From assembly GCF_014836445.1 (NCBI RefSeq), contig NZ_JACSQV010000007.1:97663-161662 (forward strand): a stretch of 64,000 bases of DNA, read 5' to 3'. This document shows positions 17,601-24,104 of this stretch, piece by piece. A program made the position numbers and the translations under genes. Origin of the DNA: Cellulomonas avistercoris (GTDB taxonomy: Bacteria > Actinomycetota > Actinomycetes > Actinomycetales > Cellulomonadaceae). Each line of letters opens with the position of its first letter. Position 1 is the first letter of the stretch. The notes below the pieces were generated by a model that worked only from the letters and a program-made list of their open reading frames with translations, searched no databases and was not told where the DNA came from.

Positions 17601-17671
17601 AGCTCGGCGTCGCACCCGTGCCGTCCGTCCGCGCGGTCGCCCGTGCGGCGCCCACGCTCACGACCCCCTGA
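14660..17671 (+). CDS. STAND-ATPase / BTAD-family transcriptional regulator
   Basis: 1003-aa signal-integrating regulator. The Walker A motif GPGCGKTT is at residues 52-59, and Walker B (LLVLDDVHATE) about 70 residues later. A MalT/LuxR-like winged-helix and TPR-like middle follow, including the TRGWAAGLELF motif. A C-terminal OmpR-like DNA-binding domain begins at about residue 751 (VLDVRCLGAFRLAVGG), followed by the BTAD helical domain (LDRFQDHLWRRLVSGLVADGR). Such large proteins activate secondary-metabolite and CIS loci in actinobacteria. The ATG has GGGGGAG 5 bases upstream. It converges on the 3' end of the eCIS structural operon and is divergent from the M23-like gene, so it is the best local regulator candidate for the eCIS. 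Confidence 0.87.
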   Translation: MRAAQDVPASTGPVPVLRARVARPDPTGLRRARLLAPLVGPAAPHLVAVVAGPGCGKTTLLAHVADTSGLPVAWVTLDPALDDPQALVRHLRAACATLPWRSRPEPWHTVDDALAALGDGLSGPALLVLDDVHATERRRAAQVVDLLVRHQPAGLRVALGSRSMPAGVPSRELAGTARVLDGEALRFRTWEVDELFRAHHAAPLRAAEVAELTQRTRGWAAGLELFHLATRDRPASSRSRLLERAGRGPAVADYLAGHVLDRLPASVREFLVRTSVLGRLSADRCDALLGTDSGARLLAAAHRHGLLTAVDEADGTQYECHDVVRGYLLDTLGDRGGGAVARELHRRAAALALSAGEYDDALRSSCRAQDWDAARRVLTIGGDDLAGRPGTWLDLLPGAIRDSDPWVALALARRHLVEGALDTALAAYAVAEDRAVTGPGRALVARERRMVHTWVEPPMGASSDWVALVRRALARPRECLTADAGQDVGHALAAAVAGLVGGDVRIAARRFSAVQARAAAEPVVEAVALLGEAACLTLVHDRGARDARERAHTAAKLVGAPALERLADGLELASRPATGADGLRHLRECCLGVGDVWGAALLGLLDALASTTVAGHRLQTAATARRAAAELEALGATALAVWARAVAAVAQVRDHPAAPLDDLEVDAARCGPVPHGLTLVALGAPAERWARLSRAAGVPAWMRLVARRAAVAAAAGGGARELAAARPVGTGLAAGDLAATGPVGAAVEPAVLDVRCLGAFRLAVGGSVVPTSSLRPQHAALLRTLALSAPAPVHRDRLVEWFWPGRLPERGQHSLQVAVSDVRRALDAASPGAGAVLRRVEQEYALGVDGRTVHDVRGLERALRTADLALAAGDEATALVALHEAVEAGGAELLPQDGTAEWVVAPRELVRAGVVRACGALADLLAARGDAAGAVAAVRRGLALDRFQDHLWRRLVSGLVADGRPAAAAAARREYATVLSELGVAPVPSVRAVARAAPTLTTP

Positions 17672-17697
17672 CGGGTCGCGCGGCCGCTCGGCGCGGG

Positions 17698-18255
17698 TCA
17701 TCCGAGCAGGTGGACCGTCGTCGGGACGTGGACCGGGCGCACGTCGTCCACCACGCTGCGGACCAGGTCCAGGACGTCGTCGGGGTCGGGCTCGTCGGGC
17801 AGCAGGCGGACCCCGACGTCCAGGTGCAGCCGCGCGGACCCCGGCATGGGGCCGTGCGGGCGGCGGCTCCAGGCGGTGCCGCCGCTGTCGCGGACCTCGG
17901 GCTCGCACCCGGTGCAGGCGCGCACCGCCGCCGCGACCCCCCGCAGCGTGCCGCGGGCGACGGCCGACGTCACGAGGTCCGGCAGGTGCGCGCGCAGCAG
18001 CGCCGCCGGCCGGCGCGCCGCCACCGCGGGCGCGAGCCACGACGCGACCCAGCGCACCAGGTCGTCGGGCGCGTACCGGGGGTCGACGTACGCGGGCAGG
18101 TGGTCGAGCACGGTGGCGAAGGGCGCGAAGCCGTCGTCGAACGCGCGCACGAACGCGACGGTCCCCGGGGAGGCGACGAACGCCTCCGGCAGCCCGTCGA
18201 CCAGCGACACCGCGACGGGTGCGGGCCGCACGTCGACCCCCCGCTGCGGGATCAC
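17698..18255 (-). CDS. eCIS baseplate-associated tail protein (gpI / Afp12-like)
   Basis: 185 aa, in the phage P2 gpI-like tail-protein family found in contractile injection systems. Recognisable stretches are LPEAFVASPGTVAFVRAFDD near the N terminus, then LPAYVDPRYAPDDLVRWVASWL and HLDVGVRLLPDEPDPDD. Start GTG 18255 overlaps the gpJ-like gene's stop (GTGA). Last gene of the structural operon; only 26 bases separate it from the converging BTAD gene. Family call rests on the motif pattern and gene position. Confidence 0.82.
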   Translation of the reverse strand: MIPQRGVDVRPAPVAVSLVDGLPEAFVASPGTVAFVRAFDDGFAPFATVLDHLPAYVDPRYAPDDLVRWVASWLAPAVAARRPAALLRAHLPDLVTSAVARGTLRGVAAAVRACTGCEPEVRDSGGTAWSRRPHGPMPGSARLHLDVGVRLLPDEPDPDDVLDLVRSVVDDVRPVHVPTTVHLLG

Positions 18256-20216
18256 GACGACCCGCTCGTGGCCGTGACCGTGTGCTCGACGCTCAGGACC
18301 ACGTGCGTCACGTCGAGGTCGATGCGGTCCTGCGGGGTCGACACCGAGCGGTCCAGCGGGTTGGCGCGCAGCAGCACGACGTCCTCGACGTAGTCGACGC
18401 CGGGCACGCGTGCGAGCACCGCGTGCGCCTCGCCGGGCTGCACGGGCCGGCCCAGCGGCCAGCCGGTGCCGTCCGGGCCTCCGGTCAGGGGGCTGAAGTA
18501 GCGGAACAGCGCGTCGACGCCCGCGTGCTCGACCGTGCGCGGGTCGGCGCCCGGCCGCACCCGCACGCGCGCGTCGACCCGGACGCCCACGTACGACGGC
18601 GGCTCGACCGCCACGCGGAACCCGACGACGCGGGCCGCGTCGACGGCGGCCAGCACCCGGTCGCGCGCGTCGTCGGGCAGCTGCAGGTCCTTGAGGTCGA
18701 GGAACGGGTCGCCCGTCGCCGCGGCCGGCACGACCAGCACGCGCAGGCCCGGGGCGTCGGGGCCCTCCGCGACGGGCACGCAGTGCACGCGCGCGAGCTC
18801 CGGTGCGGCGTGCCGCACGAGGTGCACGTAGTCCTCGGCCGTCACCGCGCGGCCGCGCGTGCGCAGCTCGAGCGGTCCGCGCTCGCGGGCCTCCGCGACC
18901 GTCTCGCCGTCGACGCCCCCCGACGCCGCCCGCCGGTTCCACACGGCGGCGACGTACGGCACCGACGTGCGCAGCACCGCGAGCGTGCGCGCGGCGACGT
19001 TGCCCGCCGCCCCGCCGCCCGTCCGGTACGTGAGGCGCAGCGGCGCGCCCAGCGGCGGGACGGCGCCGTAGCCGCGCACCGACCCGTCGGCCGAGCGGAC
19101 CTGCGGGCCGAACCGCAGCTCACCGGTCGTGCGGTCGAGCGTGCAGACCAGGTCCTCGGGGCCGGCCGACGCTGCGTCGTCCACGACGCGCCACGCCTCC
19201 CAGGTCGTCGCCTCGTCCGCGCGCGCGGCGGCCCGCCCGACCTCGAGCACGACGGGCCGGTCCGGCTCGTCGAGGACGGGCGGGCGGCTGACCGTCAGGA
19301 CCTGCCCGGCCGTGCCGTCGGACGTGCCGAGCGGCTCGTCGACCACGGGCTCGGCGTGGACCGCCTCGACGTCGCCGCCGACGGTCGCCGCGCTGAGCGA
19401 CACCACGACGGGCGACGAGCGGTAGGCGCGCGCCGCGCGCACGACGCGGCACCGCAGCCACGCGGCGTCGACGTCGCCGACCGTCGAGCGCTCGTGCCCG
19501 TCCGGCACGTGCAGCTCGACCGCGCCCGGCACGTTGAGGCCCAGGGTGTCGTCGCGCTCGACCGCGCACACCTGCCAGCCGTCCGGGGTCCACGCCTCCC
19601 ACACCAGGGGCGGGCGGTGCGGGTCGATGCCGTGCCCGCCGACCCGGCAGACCACCTGCACGAGCAGCACGCACGACGGCGCGGGGGCGTCGAGACCCAC
19701 GTACAGCGCGTCCCCGATGACGGGCGGCTCGCCGAACGCGGTGAACCCGTCGCCGACGCCCAGGCCCGCGGTGCGGTCGACCGTGCGCCCGTCGGCGGCG
19801 ATCGTCAGGACCGTCCGTGACGACGCCGGCGGCACGACCAGGGGCGCGACCGTCGTGAACGCGACGGGCGGCCGGTCCGCCGCGCGCCGCGTCGAGACCA
19901 CGGTCCCGGCGGGCACGACGACCTCCTCGTCGTGGTGCGACGACAGCCGGAACGTCACCTCGGCGCGTGCCGCACGCGGCGGGAAGAGCTGCACGCCCAG
20001 CAGGTCCAGGAACGTGAGGTGCATGCGGTCGGGGACGCGGTTGACGCGGTAGAGCAGCAGCTCGGTCATCCACGCGAACGTCTCGATGAGGGTCACGCCC
20101 GGGTCGGACACGTTGTGGTCCGTCCAGGCCGGGCAGCGGCGCTGCACGTGGCGCTTCGCCTCGTCGACGAGGTCCTGGAACGTGCGGTCGTCCAGGCGCG
20201 GGGTGGGCAGGGTCAT
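18252..20216 (-). CDS. eCIS baseplate assembly protein J (gpJ / Afp11-like)
   Basis: 654-aa baseplate wedge protein. The N terminus has the conserved DDRTFQDLVDEAKRHVQ ... WTDHNVSDPGVTLIETFAWMTELLLYRVNR stretch typical of putative baseplate assembly proteins in eCIS and phage-like tails. Later parts contain GNVAARTLAVLRTSVPYVAAVWN, RAVTAEDYVHLVRHAAPELARV and a C-terminal PGVDYVEDVVLLRANP. ATG start overlaps the gp25 gene stop by 4 bases. Works with gp25 and the gpI-like protein in the baseplate. Confidence 0.9.
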   Translation of the reverse strand: MTLPTPRLDDRTFQDLVDEAKRHVQRRCPAWTDHNVSDPGVTLIETFAWMTELLLYRVNRVPDRMHLTFLDLLGVQLFPPRAARAEVTFRLSSHHDEEVVVPAGTVVSTRRAADRPPVAFTTVAPLVVPPASSRTVLTIAADGRTVDRTAGLGVGDGFTAFGEPPVIGDALYVGLDAPAPSCVLLVQVVCRVGGHGIDPHRPPLVWEAWTPDGWQVCAVERDDTLGLNVPGAVELHVPDGHERSTVGDVDAAWLRCRVVRAARAYRSSPVVVSLSAATVGGDVEAVHAEPVVDEPLGTSDGTAGQVLTVSRPPVLDEPDRPVVLEVGRAAARADEATTWEAWRVVDDAASAGPEDLVCTLDRTTGELRFGPQVRSADGSVRGYGAVPPLGAPLRLTYRTGGGAAGNVAARTLAVLRTSVPYVAAVWNRRAASGGVDGETVAEARERGPLELRTRGRAVTAEDYVHLVRHAAPELARVHCVPVAEGPDAPGLRVLVVPAAATGDPFLDLKDLQLPDDARDRVLAAVDAARVVGFRVAVEPPSYVGVRVDARVRVRPGADPRTVEHAGVDALFRYFSPLTGGPDGTGWPLGRPVQPGEAHAVLARVPGVDYVEDVVLLRANPLDRSVSTPQDRIDLDVTHVVLSVEHTVTATSGSS

Positions 20217-20689
20217 GACGACCTCCGGGCGAGCGCGGGGACGGGCGGGGCGGCGACGTCGGGCCCGGCGGGCAGCGGCTCGTCGGCCTCCTCGTGGCGC
20301 CCGATGACGTAGAACGGGAAGACGAGGTTGCGGCGGTCGTTGGTCGAGCGGACCCGGTAGGCGACGTCGATCCACAGCGTCGCGGCGTCGTCGGGGTCGA
20401 TCGTCACGACGACCTCGCCCACCTCGACGCGCGGCTCCCAGCGCGCCAGGGCCGTGCGCACCTCGGTCGCGATCCGCCCGGCGGTCGTCGCGTCGCCGGA
20501 CTCGAAGACGAACTGCGCGAGCCGTGCGCCGAACTCGGGCCGCATGGGCCGCTCACCGGGCGTCGTGGACAGGATCAGGTACATCGCCTGCTCGAGCAGC
20601 GTGCTGCCGCCGGTCAGCGCGAACGCACCCGTGGCGTCGGTCTCGACCGGCCAGTGCCAGCCCGTGCCGACGAACGCGTGGCCGGTCAT
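20213..20689 (-). CDS. eCIS baseplate wedge protein (gpW/gp25 family, Afp9-like)
   Basis: 158 aa with the gp25-like fold: LEQAMYLILSTTPGERPMRPEFG, then LAQFVFESGDATTAGRIATEV and ALARWEPRVEVGEVVVTID. In contractile tails this lysozyme-like protein joins the baseplate to the sheath and triggers contraction. The C-terminal 30 residues are a Pro/Ala tail. ATG preceded by a GAGGGGGGACG site; overlaps gpJ by 4 bases. Confidence 0.92.
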   Translation of the reverse strand: MTGHAFVGTGWHWPVETDATGAFALTGGSTLLEQAMYLILSTTPGERPMRPEFGARLAQFVFESGDATTAGRIATEVRTALARWEPRVEVGEVVVTIDPDDAATLWIDVAYRVRSTNDRRNLVFPFYVIGRHEEADEPLPAGPDVAAPPVPALARRSS

Positions 20690-20705
20690 CGTCCCCCCTC
20701 GTGCC

Positions 20706-21095
20706 TCACGGCGCGACGAGCACGGTCGTGCCCGTCCCCGCCACCTGCGCCGACGGCGCCAGGCACCCCGTGACGGGGCACCCGCCGTACGCGGCCGGCC
20801 TGCCGTCGAACGTCACGGTCGAGCTGCCCGTGACGACCCGCGCGTCCTGCGTCGTCGGGACGAGCTTCGGGTCCGACGGGTGCAGGCCGACGTGCGGCGG
20901 CGTGTTGTACCCGCTGCTGCCCTGCACCGCCGCGGGCTTGCCGCCGATCGTCACGGTCGTGGCCAGGCCCTGCAGCAGCGGGGCCTGCAGGGGCATCGGT
21001 GGGCCCGGCGACGGCGCGCCGGTCGGCGTGGGGACCTGGTGCCCCGCGCACACGCCCACGACCTTGTCGCCCATGACGACCGCCGGTGCCCCCAT
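20706..21095 (-). CDS. PAAR-type spike tip protein
   Basis: 129-aa PAAR-family protein, the sharpened tip on the VgrG-like spike. Typical glycine-rich beta repeats are MGAPAVVMGDKVVGVC, GLATTVTIGGKPAAVQGS and GSSTVTFDGRPAAYGGCPVTG. Metal-binding Cys/His residues are present (CAGH near residue 15, CPVTGC near 105). A strong AGGAGGGG site precedes the ATG. Lies between the spike gene and gp25 as in other eCIS operons. Could carry or position cargo. Confidence 0.9.
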   Translation of the reverse strand: MGAPAVVMGDKVVGVCAGHQVPTPTGAPSPGPPMPLQAPLLQGLATTVTIGGKPAAVQGSSGYNTPPHVGLHPSDPKLVPTTQDARVVTGSSTVTFDGRPAAYGGCPVTGCLAPSAQVAGTGTTVLVAP

Positions 21096-21127
21096 CGCGC
21101 CCCTCCTCCCGCTGTCGACGCCGCCGC

Positions 21128-22894
21128 TCAGTTGAGCGCGATCGTCGCTCCCTTGACGGTGACCTTGCCGCTGCTCTCGAGCGTCAGCCCGGACCTGCCC
21201 GTGATGCTCGCGGACCCCTGCGCGGAGACCTTGAGGTCGCCCTTCGCGTCGACCTGGACGGCGCCCTGCGCGTCGACCTTCACGTCGCCCTCGCACGTCA
21301 CCGACAGGGCCTTGCTCGCCACGTCGAGCGTCACCACCACGGTGTCCCCGGCCGTGCGGACGACGACCTTGCCGGCGCCGTCGGTGTCGTCGAGCACCAC
21401 CTCGTGGCCCGTGCGGCTGCGCCACACCCGCAGGTCGACCGCACCCGAGGAGGCGACCGGCTTGTCCCGGGGAGGCGAGTCGACGCCGTTGTACAGACCG
21501 CCGAGGACGAACGCCGAGCGGTGGTCGCCGTGCTCGAAGCCCACGAGCACCTCGTCGTCGACCTCCGGCATGACCTGCAGGCCGCGGTCCTTGCCGGCGC
21601 CGACATGCACCACGCGCGCCCAGTCGGACTCGAAGTCGCCGTCCAGCCACGGGTAGCGAAGGCGCACCCGGCCCCGGCCGGCGGGGTCGTCGACGTTGGT
21701 GACCACGCCGATGACCAGGCCGGGCGCCCGCTGCGGCGCCGTCGGCGCGGCGCCGCGCACCAGGCCCAGCACCGACCGGTCGTGCGACCCCGACGCCGTG
21801 AAGTGCGTGCGGTACCCCTCGCCCTCCCACACGTGCCGCGCGCGCGTGAGCGTGACCTTGCCGTCGAAGCGCCCGCCCGTCTCGCCCAGGCTCACGGGCG
21901 TCCCGGCGACGAGCAGCGGGTCGCCCGCCGCGACGCCCTCGGCGTGCACGCACGCACCGCCCAGGTGGTCCGCCCACGCGCGGGCCAGCGCGTCGCACTC
22001 CGCCTGCTGCGACACCGGCACGTCGACCCCGACGGCGCGCGGGCGGCCGAAGCGGTCGGCGACCGACGCGGGCGTGTCCCGCATCTCGGCGCTGGACGTG
22101 GTGGCCGACGTCGTGGCGACCAGCTCGCGCTTCGCCGTCGGGTCCCAGCCCCGCACCTCGACCTCCGCGACCTGCTGCGCACCCGTGACCCGCACCGACA
22201 GCCGCTCCAGGTTGGCGCCCGGCACGAGCTGGCGGCGCCCGCGCGACTCGTGGTCGCCGGGGCGCGGCGCGTCCCCGGCGCGCGGCGGCCGGACGAACGA
22301 CAGCGACGTGCCCGTCACCACGAGCACCCGGCCCGCCTCGCGCGCGCGCCGCTCGAGCAGGGCGACGTGCGTCTCGTTGACCTGTGCCACGTGCGCGTGC
22401 ACGACGTCCGTGGCGTCGACCGCGCCCACGTCGAGGCCCACCTGCCGTGCGATCGTCGTGGCCAGGTCGGCGTCCGTGACGTCCTGGTAGGACGCGGTGT
22501 GCACGCCCGAGTACAGCGTGTACGAGCGGTCGTAGGCGGTGACCGTCGTCCAGCCGCCGCGCTCGTCGAAGTCGTAGCCGATCGCGTGCACCAGGCCGTC
22601 GAAGAGCGTGACCGCGGCCGCCGCTCCCGGTGGTCCGGCGGTCACCGTCAGGCGTGCGCCCAGGTCGAGCGCGGTGTCGGCGAGGACGTCGCGCGCCGGG
22701 TCGTCCAGCACGAGCCGGCACGCGTCGGGACCGGCGACGTCGGTGTCGACGACCGTCGAGCGCAGCGCCGTCAGCAGCCGGCCCGCGAGCTCGACGTCCT
22801 CGACCCGCACGACCGGGCGGGCGCCCGTCGCGCTGCCTGCGTCCGGGGGCCCCGACGCGGTCGTCCCGCCCGTGCGGGTCGCGGTGGCGGTCAT
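21128..22894 (-). CDS. VgrG-like spike protein (Afp8-like)
   Basis: 588 aa. The N-terminal gp27-like hub covers about residues 1-360, including LFDGLVHAIGYDFDERGG and TASYQDVTDADLATTIARQVGL. A gp5-like OB-fold segment follows (LVIGVVTNVDDPAGRGRVRLRYPWL ... MPEVDDEVLVGFEHGDHRSAFVLGGLYNG). The C-terminal beta-helix needle has repeats CEGDVKVDAQGAVQVDAKGDLKVSAQG. Trimers of this protein form the puncturing spike under the PAAR tip. ATG start overlaps the LysM gene stop by 4 bases. Confidence 0.93.
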   Translation of the reverse strand: MTATATRTGGTTASGPPDAGSATGARPVVRVEDVELAGRLLTALRSTVVDTDVAGPDACRLVLDDPARDVLADTALDLGARLTVTAGPPGAAAAVTLFDGLVHAIGYDFDERGGWTTVTAYDRSYTLYSGVHTASYQDVTDADLATTIARQVGLDVGAVDATDVVHAHVAQVNETHVALLERRAREAGRVLVVTGTSLSFVRPPRAGDAPRPGDHESRGRRQLVPGANLERLSVRVTGAQQVAEVEVRGWDPTAKRELVATTSATTSSAEMRDTPASVADRFGRPRAVGVDVPVSQQAECDALARAWADHLGGACVHAEGVAAGDPLLVAGTPVSLGETGGRFDGKVTLTRARHVWEGEGYRTHFTASGSHDRSVLGLVRGAAPTAPQRAPGLVIGVVTNVDDPAGRGRVRLRYPWLDGDFESDWARVVHVGAGKDRGLQVMPEVDDEVLVGFEHGDHRSAFVLGGLYNGVDSPPRDKPVASSGAVDLRVWRSRTGHEVVLDDTDGAGKVVVRTAGDTVVVTLDVASKALSVTCEGDVKVDAQGAVQVDAKGDLKVSAQGSASITGRSGLTLESSGKVTVKGATIALN

Positions 22895-23613
22895 CGCGCG
22901 TCCCCGTGCCAGGCCGGTGCGCCGGGCCCGCCGGTGCGCAGACCGAGCGCACCGCGCTCGGGGGCGTCGGGCAGGAGCAGCTCACGGCCCACGCGCAGCC
23001 GCGTCGGGTCGTCGATGCCGTTGAGCTCGGCCACGGCACGCCAGGCGCCCGCGTCGCCGAGGCGCGACCACGCGACGGACGCGAGCGTCTCGCCGCGGCG
23101 CAGCACGTGCCGGCGCCGGGAGCGCTCGGCGCCGGACGTCGGGTTGGTCCCCTGGGGCTCGGTCTTCGCGGAGACGAGCGTCAGGTCCGCCACCGCCCGC
23201 AGGGGACGCCCCTCGCGGTCGAAGCGCTCGACGGTGACCTTGAGCTGCGACACGTTGCCCGTGAGCGTCTGCTCGCCGTTGACCGCCAGGTGGCCCCACG
23301 TGAACGTGACCTTGGGAGGGCCGTCGCCGGGCTTCGTGACGTCCGGCACCGACGTCCACGCCACGAGCAGGTCGATCTCGGGCTGCACGCTCGGTGGCTC
23401 GCGGCGGCCGGCGGCGTCGAGGAACACCTGCAGCGTCAGGCTCGTGGGTCCGGCACCCGTGAACTGCACGGGCGGGTCGTTCGCCTGCCGGGGCTGCCGG
23501 TTGTACTGCACCTGGCGGCTGAACGCGATCGTCGTCGGGTTGAAGTGGAAGGTCAGCTTGCGCGACGGGTCGGCCTCCTCCGCGAGGACCGCGACCGCCC
23601 GGCCGGTGCTCAC
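22891..23613 (-). CDS. LysM-containing baseplate hub protein (Afp7-like)
   Basis: 240 aa. The N-terminal part (DPSRKLTFHFNPTTIAFSRQVQYNRQ) matches eCIS/phage proteins that link the inner tube to the spike. The C-terminal LysM domain (RRHVLRRGETLASVAWSRLGDAGAWRAVAELNGIDDPTRLRVGRELLLP) is at about residues 165-215. Start GTG 23613 overlaps the tube gene stop (GTGA); the frame is open further upstream but without support. Position between tube 2 and spike genes fits the role. Confidence 0.9.
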   Translation of the reverse strand: MSTGRAVAVLAEEADPSRKLTFHFNPTTIAFSRQVQYNRQPRQANDPPVQFTGAGPTSLTLQVFLDAAGRREPPSVQPEIDLLVAWTSVPDVTKPGDGPPKVTFTWGHLAVNGEQTLTGNVSQLKVTVERFDREGRPLRAVADLTLVSAKTEPQGTNPTSGAERSRRRHVLRRGETLASVAWSRLGDAGAWRAVAELNGIDDPTRLRVGRELLLPDAPERGALGLRTGGPGAPAWHGDAR

Positions 23614-24068
23614 GACGCCACCGGCTCGGCGAAGGTCTCGGTCCAGCCCTCGTGGGCGAACTCGAAGACCTCGAGCGCGACCTTGCCGCCCTCCGAGGCG
23701 AAGCTCGGGCCCTTGTAGCTGACGGGCCACACGTTGCGGAACTCCCACGTGACCACGCGCTGACGCTGGGAGTCCATGCCGACGACGCTCGCGGTCGCGT
23801 CCGCCGGCGACTTCCCCTGCGCGACGTCGTCGAACCACTGCACGAGCGCCGACGTCCGCCACCCGACGGGCCGCGTCAGCTTGACCGTGGCGTAGGTGAG
23901 CCGCCCGGGCAGCTTGTGCACGAACCCGTTCTCGCCGCCCTCGGCGTAGGTGCGCACCTCGTACTGCGCGGACAGCCCGTCGAGCGCCGTGAAGGCGCCC
24001 ACGTCGACGCCGTCGATCGTCACGTCGAAGTGCATCGTCGAGACGGGGTCACCGTCCGTGCGCTTCAT
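23610..24068 (-). CDS. tail tube protein 2 (T4 gp19-like, Afp5-like)
   Basis: 152 aa of the gp19 tube family: HFDVTIDGVDVGAFTALDGLSAQYEV ... LPGRLTYATVKLTRPVG ... WFDDVAQGK ... VVTWEFRNVWPVSYKGPSFASEGGKVALEVFEFAHEG. In other eCIS such second tube proteins form the rings next to the baseplate. ATG preceded by GAGGAGCAGAC. Coupled to LysM downstream. Confidence 0.92.
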   Translation of the reverse strand: MKRTDGDPVSTMHFDVTIDGVDVGAFTALDGLSAQYEVRTYAEGGENGFVHKLPGRLTYATVKLTRPVGWRTSALVQWFDDVAQGKSPADATASVVGMDSQRQRVVTWEFRNVWPVSYKGPSFASEGGKVALEVFEFAHEGWTETFAEPVAS

Positions 24069-24104
24069 GTCTGCTCCTCGTCGGCGGGTGGTCGGTGTGG
24101 GCGG

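Noticed and set aside
13751..18040. A single 1429-aa minus-strand protein
   Set aside because: Its first 1,100 codons are the antisense of the BTAD regulator gene. Only the part from the GTG at 14539 has a ribosome site and protein-like sequence.
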